This document shows, piece after piece, positions 9,045-17,042 of a stretch of DNA of 64,000 nucleotides (its first letter is position 1; each line of letters starts with the position of its first letter). The position numbers and the translations under genes were made by a program. Source of the stretch: CALXQW01 sp031553045 (lineage in GTDB: Bacteria; Verrucomicrobiota; Verrucomicrobiia; Opitutales; Intestinicryptomonadaceae); the NCBI GenBank assembly GCA_031553045.1, contig JAVBLZ010000016.1, forward strand, positions 1-64,000, read 5' to 3'. The notes beneath the pieces are model-generated. The model saw only the letters and a program-made list of their open reading frames with translations, was not told the DNA's origin and ran no database searches.

Positions 9045-9773
9045 TCAATGTACCCTTGAATTTTGTATAGGATTGCGCAAGAAGTTGCGTGTTGAATCTC
9101 CGCATAAAAAACTAATTTCTAAAATTAGAATTGGCAAAAAGGACGTTAAAAATATCAAAGTAAAAATAATTAAAACAGGGTCTCTCTTTGCAAGAAGCAT
9201 AATTGCAATGGGTATCAGCCAAAGTAAAATACCAAGAAATGCGCCAATAAAACCGTAAATAGCGGCGATAATCGGTGAATAACACATTGTGTGTTTTGCG
9301 TAAATCATGTGCGCTATTATACAAGCGCCAAGCGATGCGCCTATAAGAATCGCAATCAAACCCCATATAAGTGCGCCAAAAAATACCAACCCAAACGTAT
9401 ATGTTAAGGCGACACAAAGCCCTTCAAAAATATCGACAGATAAAAAGGCAATCGCACAACCAATAATTAAAGCGGGGGCAATCATTGCAAAAAAAGCCGA
9501 TATCAACGCCATTAGTATCGCAGAAAAATATGCAAAAATAATAAATGTTATTTGAGGCTGTCTTGCATAAAAATAGTCTGCATAAAAGCGTTCTGTAATT
9601 TTACCGCAGATTTTACCCGCATATAGGCAAATAAAAAAAACGATAAAAGTAACAGCGCAAAATAAAACCACTTCTTCCCATTTAAAATCTCTAAAAGCCA
9701 CTGAAAAAAATAGAAAGCCCGCAATCCAAAGAGTCCCGACAATGCCTACGGTGAGTGCGATTTTATTTTTCAC
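9045..9773 (-). CDS. Hypothetical polytopic inner-membrane protein
   Basis: 242 residues with about six or seven hydrophobic segments (near 7-27, 36-53, 74-97, 98-115, 123-150, 160-185 and 197-220). I do not recognise a family or any catalytic motif. Segments are Gly/Ala/Ile-rich, and the short polar tail (NSRVH) is probably cytoplasmic or periplasmic without a soluble domain. It lies between the GH97 and GH20 genes on the same strand, about 48 bases from the upstream gene. It may be part of that transcript, but nothing in the sequence links it to glycan breakdown. Confidence 0.65.
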   Translation of the reverse strand: MKNKIALTVGIVGTLWIAGFLFFSVAFRDFKWEEVVLFCAVTFIVFFICLYAGKICGKITERFYADYFYARQPQITFIIFAYFSAILMALISAFFAMIAPALIIGCAIAFLSVDIFEGLCVALTYTFGLVFFGALIWGLIAILIGASLGACIIAHMIYAKHTMCYSPIIAAIYGFIGAFLGILLWLIPIAIMLLAKRDPVLIIFTLIFLTSFLPILILEISFLCGDSTRNFLRNPIQNSRVH

Positions 9774-9821
9774 GAGTCCATACTTGATATTTACAAATTT
9801 GTTTTCAAGAAAGAACTCCGA

Positions 9822-11822
9822 TTACCTCAAAGTGTCGTGTTGTTTTACAAATTTGGCGGCAAAGCCCCCGCCCTCCGCCATTTCTATTTTCAAAGTGTCG
9901 CCTTGTTTGAAAGTGCGTTTTTCAACCTTAAAATCTATTGCCAGACGTTTTGAATTTTGAGTGTCGCACAATATCAACGCCTCGTAAATTGCGCCTGATT
10001 CAAGAAAGTCTAGCTTAATTTCAAGCGTACGCTCCTCCCAATTTGTCATTGCGCCAAGATACCAATCGTCTTTTTTTCGCCGTGCTATTGCGGCATATTC
10101 ATTGAAGCTTGCCGCAAGTGTTTGAGATTCATCCCAAGTGGTAGGACACTCCGCAATAAATTTTAAAAGTTGCGGATATTTATCATATTCAGTAGGAGAG
10201 TCGCATATTTTTTTGAGAGGCTCATTATAAAGAATGTACATACAAATTTGATGCATCCTTGTGCCATACGCCATGGGCCAATCTTTAATCACGGCAAAGT
10301 TTGCACCTGCAGATTTTCCTTTTGAAACGTTGCGCAAAGCGCCTGGAGTATAGTCAAAATGCCCCGCTATGGCACGTGTAAAAAGCAAGCTTATGTTGTG
10401 ATCCGGAGTAAGGGTATTTGTCATTTTATTAAGCTCTGCGCCACGTACGCCCTCCTCATTTATTATGTTTGGATAAGTCTTGTAAAGCCCCGTAGATTTA
10501 GGACATCCGTGCCATTCCACCAATAATTTATGAGACGCCGCAAGTTTTGAAATTTGCTCATAGTAATTCATTGCTTGCTGGTCGTCTCGCTCGACAAAAT
10601 CAACTTTTGCCCCTGCGGCGCCCCAACTTTTTATTTGCTTAAAAAAAGAATCGGCGACTTCCATATCAATAATATCGGCGCTTCTCACCCAAAGCATTAT
10701 TTTTACACCCTTTGCAGTGGCATAAGCGCAAAGCTGCCCAACATCGAACAGGGCGTATTTTGCAAGGTTTCCAGTATCGCTTCTCCATTTTTCCGAATCT
10801 AGCCAGCCGCCATCCACAAGCATAAATGGGATTTTATTTTTATGCGCAAAATCTATGTAATACTTGTAGGTTTCAAGATTTTTTCCTGTCTCAAAATCCA
10901 CGCCTTCAAGATTTGCACTATGCCACCATTCCCACGCACATGCACCGCCGCTTATCCAAGATATGTCGTCAAGTTTATTGGAGGAGGCCAGTTTAAAAAC
11001 CGTATCGTTATCAAGCAAAACTTTGTCGTCGTCGGTAACAATGACGATTCTCCAAGGAAATGCTCTGGGGGCAAAGGTTTTTGCGATATAGTCTGTGCGT
11101 TTTTTAGGGTGAAAGGCGTTCCCGCTCCTTTCAAAGTCTAGCGGATATTTTGCAAAAAGACCGCTTAAAACCTCAGATTTTTCCGGCTTATTAAAATTGA
11201 TTGAAGGATAGTCGTGCACATCCGAATCCGAAATTGCTATGCGTGTTTTAGAATCCGGCAGAGTGATAAGAAGCGGTGCGATTGCCATTGTTATACGGTC
11301 AAAATTTTTTAGCTTCAAATATTCAAATACTTGTTGAAAATGCAATTTATGACTTTTCATAGGATAAGCGTAAGCTGTGCTTTCCTCATTAAATGGGAAT
11401 GTTGCAAGCTCGTCAAAGACGGTTATTTCGCCCTTCAAATCGGTTTCAAAACGCCAGCATACGGCATCATCATAGAGCCGCAATATGAGATTGAATTTTT
11501 CAAATTCGACCGTGCTTTGATTGTAGAAATCGGAAATTTTAGCTCTTAACCCAAAAGGACAATCAATAATTGTATTAACCTGCAAAGTTTTGACAGAAAG
11601 AGATTTTGCGGACTTCCCAAAGTTGCCCCTATCGGTAAACATCGCAATTTTTGCGCCTTTTAAGATTTCTACATCTTTATAAATTATGTCGTAATTTAAC
11701 TCTTCGCCTTCGTTCAGGCGAACTTTTAAAAGCCCATTCGGAGAATGCACTGTCGTCTGGGCGCTAAGGCTGCAAGCCAGAACAAATAAGATAAAAAAAT
11801 GCAATGACAAATACTTTTCCAT
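9822..11822 (-). CDS. Secreted GH97 glycoside hydrolase (alpha-galactosidase/alpha-glucosidase type)
   Basis: 666 residues with a signal peptide (1-21, ending LSA-Q). The order matches GH97: an N-terminal beta-sandwich (about 25-270), a (beta/alpha)8 barrel (about 275-540) and a C-terminal beta domain. Barrel motifs include FMLVDGGW near 333-340, MLWVR near 376-380, GAKVDFVERDDQ at 404-415 and NEEGVRGAE at 455-463. GH97 contains inverting enzymes with a glutamate base and retaining enzymes with an aspartate nucleophile. D408 in KVDF is where I would expect the retaining-type nucleophile, which favours alpha-galactosidase-like activity; this is inference. It is divergent from the propeller gene at 11943. 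Confidence 0.88.
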   Translation of the reverse strand: MEKYLSLHFFILFVLACSLSAQTTVHSPNGLLKVRLNEGEELNYDIIYKDVEILKGAKIAMFTDRGNFGKSAKSLSVKTLQVNTIIDCPFGLRAKISDFYNQSTVEFEKFNLILRLYDDAVCWRFETDLKGEITVFDELATFPFNEESTAYAYPMKSHKLHFQQVFEYLKLKNFDRITMAIAPLLITLPDSKTRIAISDSDVHDYPSINFNKPEKSEVLSGLFAKYPLDFERSGNAFHPKKRTDYIAKTFAPRAFPWRIVIVTDDDKVLLDNDTVFKLASSNKLDDISWISGGACAWEWWHSANLEGVDFETGKNLETYKYYIDFAHKNKIPFMLVDGGWLDSEKWRSDTGNLAKYALFDVGQLCAYATAKGVKIMLWVRSADIIDMEVADSFFKQIKSWGAAGAKVDFVERDDQQAMNYYEQISKLAASHKLLVEWHGCPKSTGLYKTYPNIINEEGVRGAELNKMTNTLTPDHNISLLFTRAIAGHFDYTPGALRNVSKGKSAGANFAVIKDWPMAYGTRMHQICMYILYNEPLKKICDSPTEYDKYPQLLKFIAECPTTWDESQTLAASFNEYAAIARRKKDDWYLGAMTNWEERTLEIKLDFLESGAIYEALILCDTQNSKRLAIDFKVEKRTFKQGDTLKIEMAEGGGFAAKFVKQHDTLR

Positions 11823-11942
11823 GAGAGTATATTAGGACAAAAAGAAATCACGTCAATGATTTCTGAAAATTTCAAACTCCGCCCGCAAATCATTAATTCA
11901 CAGATTGCATTTTTTTAAGCGAATGCTAAGATTTGTTACATT

Positions 11943-14099
11943 ATGGATTATTTAAAGCATCTCTATTTTCTAGCGCTATCTTTTCTTTTTTGCAGTTTTG
12001 CAATATCGGCGCAAAAACCTATTGTGAAAGCTTGTGGAGACTCTCCCATCTGTGTTGCGCTGTTTTCAAATGAAAGCGTCTATGCAAAGTTGAATTATCT
12101 TTTTACAAACAGAAGCATGCGCTTAGAGCGGGATGTAAAATTAGACCCAAAGTTAAACAATAATTTTTATTATCAAGTAGGGCTTGGCGCAGAAGTTGAA
12201 TATGAAGTTTTAAGCGACGGAGATTTATTTATACTAGCCCCAACAAACGCAAAAGTGAATCTGCAAAAGGCGCTTGAAAAAATTGGATTTTCATTACTGA
12301 AAGATTCGCCCCTTTTTAAGATGGATAAAGATGAGGGCTTAAATACCGCCTGCATATACGTAAAGAGCGTCAAAGCGGGCGAAAAATTCAAATGTCCGAA
12401 ACCTTGGGGCATTGTGTTCGGCTTTGAAGTTGCCGAAAAAAATCAGGCAAGCGGAGAAGTGCTTTACAACGGCATAGAACTGCCCGCAGATTGGCCGCCA
12501 AGAAAGCCTTGGAGCGATTCTCCAATGCAGATACCTTGGTTGGAGAATCCTCCAAAACTCATCAACATTAGCGTCGGCAGACAGTTGTTTTTTGATGACT
12601 TTTTAATAGAAAGCGGAACTTTTGAAAGAGAATTTCATTACCCTGTAAAGTATGAGAAAAACCCCGTATTGAAGGCTGAAACCCCGTTAGAAATGGGCAA
12701 AAAGAGCCGCAATCAACCGCAGGCTACGCCCAAAAGCGGAGGGCTTTGGTGGAATCCTGAAAAACAAATTTTTGAAATGTGGTATGAGGCTGGATGGGTG
12801 CAAAATCTCGCCTACGCCACAAGTAAAGACGGCATAAATTGGGAACGTCCAAATCTTGGAATTTTTGGCGATAACAATCAAATTATAGACTGCACAAAAA
12901 TCCACCCTGATAGCGGTGCGGTGGTAAAAGATTTCCAATCTGCAAATCCGGATGAAAGCGTAAAACTCTTTTTGCGAGGCGGCGGCGCACTTAACAGAGC
13001 CGCCGTATTCACCAGCCCAGACGGTGTAAATTTTAAGAAGTATGACTATCTCGGGTTTTGCCAAGATCGCTCCACAATGTTCTACAACCCTTTCAGAAAA
13101 AAGTGGGTGTTCAGCATACGTTGGAGCGGCCCTCGTGGCAGAAGCCGCTTGTATTATGAAAATTCGGACTTTCTCAAAGCCGCAAGCTGGCTGCCGAATG
13201 AGCCTGTAATCTGGGCAAGCAGCGACGAGCTTGATTTGCCCCATCCCCTCGTGCCTGATTTTCGCCCGCAACTTTACAACTTGGATGCGGTTGCGTATGA
13301 GAGCATAATGCTGGGCTTCTTTCAGATTATGACTGGCCCTGAAAACGACCACGGCACAAAGACAGGACACCCCAAAGGCACAAATTTAAATTTCGCTTAC
13401 AGCCGAGACGGATTCAACTGGCATAGGCCCGACAGAAAATTTGCAATAGCCTCAACCTATGATAAAACTTGGGATAGGGGCTATGTGCAAAGCTTGTCAA
13501 ACATCTGCCTTGTGAGAGGAGACAAACTTTGGTTCTATTACATCGGCTTTGCCGGCGATGAAAATCTCACCACGGAAAAGCAGGGGCGTGAAATTTCATC
13601 CATGTCTTCAGGCATGTATTCAAACGGCGCTACGGGCGTTGCATTTTTACGCAGAGACGGTTTTGCATCCTTAAACGCAAATGAACAAAAGCCGCTTGAA
13701 ATTGTAACAAAGCCCCTTTGCTTCCAAGGCAAATATTTGTTTGTGAATGTAGATTCACCCAAGGGCAACATCAAGGCGGAGCTTCTGGATATGCGTGGAA
13801 ACAAGATTGAGCCGTTCACGTTTGAAAATTGCTTGGGCGTTTCCGGCGATACGACAATTTCTCAAATCAAATGGAAAGGTTCTGATGACTTGAGTGCGCT
13901 TTCTTACAAACCTGTTAAAATTAAATTCAAGCTGGACGACGGCAAATTCTACTCATTTTGGATAAGCATCGATGAAAGCGGACGTAGCGACGGTTATGTC
14001 GGCGGAAGCGGCCCAGGCTACACTTCAAACATAGACACCGTCGGCATTAAGGCGTTGGATGCGGAAAGTAAAATGCCAAATAGACTCTCAAACAAATAA
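11943..14099 (+). CDS. Secreted GH32/43-like five-bladed beta-propeller protein
   Basis: 718 residues with a signal peptide (1-23). Residues 25-200 form a domain I do not recognise. From 211 (VGRQLFFDDF) the protein matches a propeller family common in Planctomycetes and Verrucomicrobia, usually described as GH32/43-like or hypothetical. Blade-like repeats include YATSKDGINW, FTSPDGVNF and YSRDGFNW. Acidic residues such as the D-D of FFDDF may sit in the central cavity, but no activity is proven for this group. A 6-base gap leads to the heparinase-like gene, so both are probably one transcript. There is no ribosome-binding sequence before the start; the leader is AT-rich. Confidence 0.65.
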   Translation: MDYLKHLYFLALSFLFCSFAISAQKPIVKACGDSPICVALFSNESVYAKLNYLFTNRSMRLERDVKLDPKLNNNFYYQVGLGAEVEYEVLSDGDLFILAPTNAKVNLQKALEKIGFSLLKDSPLFKMDKDEGLNTACIYVKSVKAGEKFKCPKPWGIVFGFEVAEKNQASGEVLYNGIELPADWPPRKPWSDSPMQIPWLENPPKLINISVGRQLFFDDFLIESGTFEREFHYPVKYEKNPVLKAETPLEMGKKSRNQPQATPKSGGLWWNPEKQIFEMWYEAGWVQNLAYATSKDGINWERPNLGIFGDNNQIIDCTKIHPDSGAVVKDFQSANPDESVKLFLRGGGALNRAAVFTSPDGVNFKKYDYLGFCQDRSTMFYNPFRKKWVFSIRWSGPRGRSRLYYENSDFLKAASWLPNEPVIWASSDELDLPHPLVPDFRPQLYNLDAVAYESIMLGFFQIMTGPENDHGTKTGHPKGTNLNFAYSRDGFNWHRPDRKFAIASTYDKTWDRGYVQSLSNICLVRGDKLWFYYIGFAGDENLTTEKQGREISSMSSGMYSNGATGVAFLRRDGFASLNANEQKPLEIVTKPLCFQGKYLFVNVDSPKGNIKAELLDMRGNKIEPFTFENCLGVSGDTTISQIKWKGSDDLSALSYKPVKIKFKLDDGKFYSFWISIDESGRSDGYVGGSGPGYTSNIDTVGIKALDAESKMPNRLSNK

Positions 14100-14105
14100 A
14101 AAATT

Positions 14106-15923
14106 ATGCGTACAAAACTTTTCTTTTTGATAGTGTTATGCGCCCTATCTTTCTTCTGTAAAATTTTTGCTCAAGATTTTGATGGGGCAAAATTGACGCA
14201 ACACCCACGCTTATTTTTGACTTCTGAAAATGAATATAAAATATTTGAAGCATTAAAAGCAAACCCCGAACTCTCCACCCTCAATGAAAGACTGCTTGCA
14301 AATTGCGAGAAGCTTTTAAAACTTCCACCCTGCTCTCGTAAGCTGGAAGGCAGAAGGTTGCTCGGCGTTTCAAGAGAGGTTCTGAAAAGAGTTTTTCACC
14401 TTTCTTGGGCTTACAGATTTACTAAAGACGAAAGGTTTGCCGCACGTGCAAAGTCGGAAATGCTTGCTGCGGCAAATTTTTCAGACTGGAACCCCAGCCA
14501 TTTTTTGGATGTAGGAGAATTGTCTTTGGCGCTTGCCATAGGCCACGACTGGATATTTGAAACCTTGACCCAAGAAGATAAAGACATCTTGGCAAAGGCA
14601 ATTTCGGAAAAATCTTTTGCGCCCTCAAACAGCGATGTGCGCCAATATAAGTGGTGGCTGGCTTCAAAAAACAACTGGAATCAAGTCTGCAACGGCGGCT
14701 TGCTTAGCGCCGCAATATCTTTTTATGAGTACTATCCAAAAGATGCGCAGCATATTATTTATCGCAGCGTTCAATCAAATAAAATTGCCATAGACGTTTA
14801 TGAGCCGGACGGCGCATACCCAGAAGGCGCTAGTTATTGGGCGTACGGCACAAGTTTTCAGATAGTTATTTTTGCCGCCTTAGACAGCGCATTCAAGAAG
14901 GCTTTCAAGCTTGAAAACAGCAAGGCTTTCTTAAATTCAATAAAATATATGAAATTTATGACCACGCCGCAAAACCGATATTACAGCTTTGGAGACTGCT
15001 CAACAGGCAATGCGTATTTTCAAGAAATTTACCCTTGGTTTGTGAAAAAAACTTTAGACAATTCCATACTCTTTGGGCAGAAAAAAATCATGGAAAATAA
15101 GGACAGTTTGAATAATCGCCTTTTGCCCTTGGTTTTTGTTTATGGTGCAGATTTAGATTATAAAAACGTATCCGAATCTCAAGAAACTTCCGCATTTTTT
15201 GACGGCGAAAATCCACTATTCATAGTCAAACCCGCAGGGCAAAACGCTTATCTTGCGGCAAAAGGCGGCAGAGCGAATATTAGCCACGGGCACATGGATG
15301 CGGGTTCTTTTGTTTTTGAAATAGACGGCGTAAGATGGTCTGAAGACTTGGGCCCGCAAAACTATAACAAGCTTGAGCAGGCGGGCGTCGGCCTTTGGGA
15401 TAGTAAGCAAGACGGCGATAGATGGAAGATTTTTCGCTACTCAAATTTTTCTCACAGTACAATTTCAATTAAAGATTCCCTCCATATCGCAAAGGGTTCT
15501 GCGCCATTTATAGAGCGTTTTGAAAAGGACAACATTGTAGGCGCAAGTTTCGATATGACCAAGGTCTTGGGCGCTTCAATCAAAAGCGCATCACGTAAAA
15601 TTGTCTTGATAGATAACGCAAAAGTACTCACCCAAGATTGTATTTCAAGCAATGATAAAGATGTTGTTTTACACTGGCAAATTTGCACGCAAACAGATGT
15701 AAAAATTAATGAAGATGCAAATACAATAACGCTTACTTCAGATAACAAAACCCTGATTATTACAGCTAAAAGCAATGCAAAATTTACGGCAAAAAAATTC
15801 CCACGCACGCCGAAAAATTACGAGTATGAAGACGCAAATGTTAGCGTTGTGGGCTTTGAATTTACAGCCAAGGCAAATGCTGAAACTAATTTTGAAGTAG
15901 AACTAAAACTTGTTTCAGAATAA
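14106..15923 (+). CDS. Secreted heparinase II/III-like polysaccharide lyase
   Basis: 605 residues with a signal peptide (1-22). The N-terminal part (about 30-340) is alpha-helical, as in the (alpha/alpha) toroid of heparinase II/III-like lyases; NNWNQVCNGG (189-198) and YPEGASYW (about 239-246) are typical active-site strands with the Asn and Tyr expected there. The C-terminal beta-sandwich contains SHGHMDAGSFVFEIDG (about 392-407), the conserved heparinase II/III motif with its histidine. Such lyases cleave uronic-acid polysaccharides by beta-elimination, and the GH105 protein at 20068 could process the unsaturated products. The exact substrate (heparin-, hyaluronan- or alginate-like) cannot be told. 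Confidence 0.8.
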   Translation: MRTKLFFLIVLCALSFFCKIFAQDFDGAKLTQHPRLFLTSENEYKIFEALKANPELSTLNERLLANCEKLLKLPPCSRKLEGRRLLGVSREVLKRVFHLSWAYRFTKDERFAARAKSEMLAAANFSDWNPSHFLDVGELSLALAIGHDWIFETLTQEDKDILAKAISEKSFAPSNSDVRQYKWWLASKNNWNQVCNGGLLSAAISFYEYYPKDAQHIIYRSVQSNKIAIDVYEPDGAYPEGASYWAYGTSFQIVIFAALDSAFKKAFKLENSKAFLNSIKYMKFMTTPQNRYYSFGDCSTGNAYFQEIYPWFVKKTLDNSILFGQKKIMENKDSLNNRLLPLVFVYGADLDYKNVSESQETSAFFDGENPLFIVKPAGQNAYLAAKGGRANISHGHMDAGSFVFEIDGVRWSEDLGPQNYNKLEQAGVGLWDSKQDGDRWKIFRYSNFSHSTISIKDSLHIAKGSAPFIERFEKDNIVGASFDMTKVLGASIKSASRKIVLIDNAKVLTQDCISSNDKDVVLHWQICTQTDVKINEDANTITLTSDNKTLIITAKSNAKFTAKKFPRTPKNYEYEDANVSVVGFEFTAKANAETNFEVELKLVSE

Positions 15924-15943
15924 AATTTTCAAAACAAAAATTC

Positions 15944-15979
15944 AAAACCCCGCACGAAAAAAGTTGCGGGGTTTTATTT
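15944..15979. terminator. Bidirectional rho-independent terminator
   Basis: AAAACCCCGCA (15944-15954) pairs with TGCGGGGTTTT (15965-15975). T-rich tracts on both strands suit termination of both the heparinase-like gene and the convergent esterase gene, which stops at 15994. Confidence 0.9.
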
Positions 15980-15993
15980 TCATATCTGCAATT

Positions 15994-16917
15994 TTATTTG
16001 GCTGAAGCCTTCAAAATTTTTGTAAAGAAATCCGCCGAGTCTTGCCAAGAGCGCTGGCGCAACGGGTCAATGGGCTTCGTATTCCAAAAGGCGTGGTCGC
16101 CACTGTCGTAAAATATATGTTGGCAAGATAAACCTCTAACATCGTAAGCTTTTTGCATCATCAAAGATTCCGCAACAGGCACGCCGGAATCACGCTCTGA
16201 ATGTAGCAACAACATCGGCGGAGAATCTTTTGAAACATATCTGATTGGCGACATCTTCCAGAGCATTTCCACATATTTTGCTTCATCGCTTTTAAACCAT
16301 TTTTTTGAATACGGACGCAAATCCATGACGGGCGCCATTGCAACACAGGCTTGCAAAGTGTCGTCAGTACCGTCGGCGAAAACCTCCTCAAAAAGTTTAC
16401 CCTTTGACGACAAGGCAAGCAATGCGCTTAAATGCCCGCCCGCAGACCCGCCGGTAACACCCATTTTGCCTGCATCGCCGCCGTACTTTGGGGCGTTTTT
16501 CTTAAAATAGTAAAGAGCTTTTTTTGTATCATACACGCAATCCTCAAGCGTAAATTCCGGCATGAGCCTGTATGATATGCAGGCAACCACAAAATTTTGA
16601 GAGGCCAAAAATGCCGAGTACATCGCCCATTTTTTTTCATTGCCCATGCGCCAGCCGCCGCCGTGAATAACCAAGATGCAAGGCAACGGATTTGAAGCCA
16701 TTTCTTCCGCACTGCGCTTTGGATAGTAAATATCCATTTTCACATCTGCATCTTCGGCGTCATAATATTTAAGACCCTCCTCAAGCGCAATGCCTCTGGG
16801 AATATCAAAAGTTACATAAGCCTGATTGCCCGTGCGCCCCGCAGAACTCTTGGCAAATAAGCCGCACAAGCCCAAACAAAAAATAAATGTTACTAAGGTA
16901 TAGATTCTTTTTATCAT
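15994..16917 (-). CDS. Secreted alpha/beta hydrolase, BD-FAE/acetyl-esterase-like
   Basis: 307 residues when started at 16917, where MIKRIYTLVT opens a signal peptide and GGAAAG lies just upstream. A longer in-frame start at 17130 would overlap ligA. The fold is an alpha/beta hydrolase: oxyanion motif HGGGW near residue 86, nucleophile elbow GGSAGGH near 155 with the serine, a late aspartate (near ERDSG) and the catalytic histidine in SGDHAF near 279. This is the HSL/BD-FAE type that removes acetyl or feruloyl groups from xylan or pectin side chains. Its neighbours are polysaccharide-degrading enzymes, which supports a de-esterifying role outside the cytoplasm. Confidence 0.8.
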   Translation of the reverse strand: MIKRIYTLVTFIFCLGLCGLFAKSSAGRTGNQAYVTFDIPRGIALEEGLKYYDAEDADVKMDIYYPKRSAEEMASNPLPCILVIHGGGWRMGNEKKWAMYSAFLASQNFVVACISYRLMPEFTLEDCVYDTKKALYYFKKNAPKYGGDAGKMGVTGGSAGGHLSALLALSSKGKLFEEVFADGTDDTLQACVAMAPVMDLRPYSKKWFKSDEAKYVEMLWKMSPIRYVSKDSPPMLLLHSERDSGVPVAESLMMQKAYDVRGLSCQHIFYDSGDHAFWNTKPIDPLRQRSWQDSADFFTKILKASAK

Positions 16918-17042
16918 AATAAAAACTTTCCAAAAATGTAATTGGTCGTAAATACTATGCCGTGGCAAATTTGAAAACAATACTAATATTTGGTGCTGGC
17001 GTTTTATGTCAAATGCTCTAGTTTGAAAACGATTTTTTTTAA

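Noticed and set aside
8977..9105. Longer N-terminus for the GH20 protein
   Set aside because: It would place 43 basic residues before a normal signal peptide and overlap the stop of the membrane protein gene.
11826..11856. TTGACG and TATACT as a promoter for the GH97 gene
   Set aside because: The spacer would be 19 bases and the -10 box would end only four bases before the start codon, which would make the mRNA leaderless.
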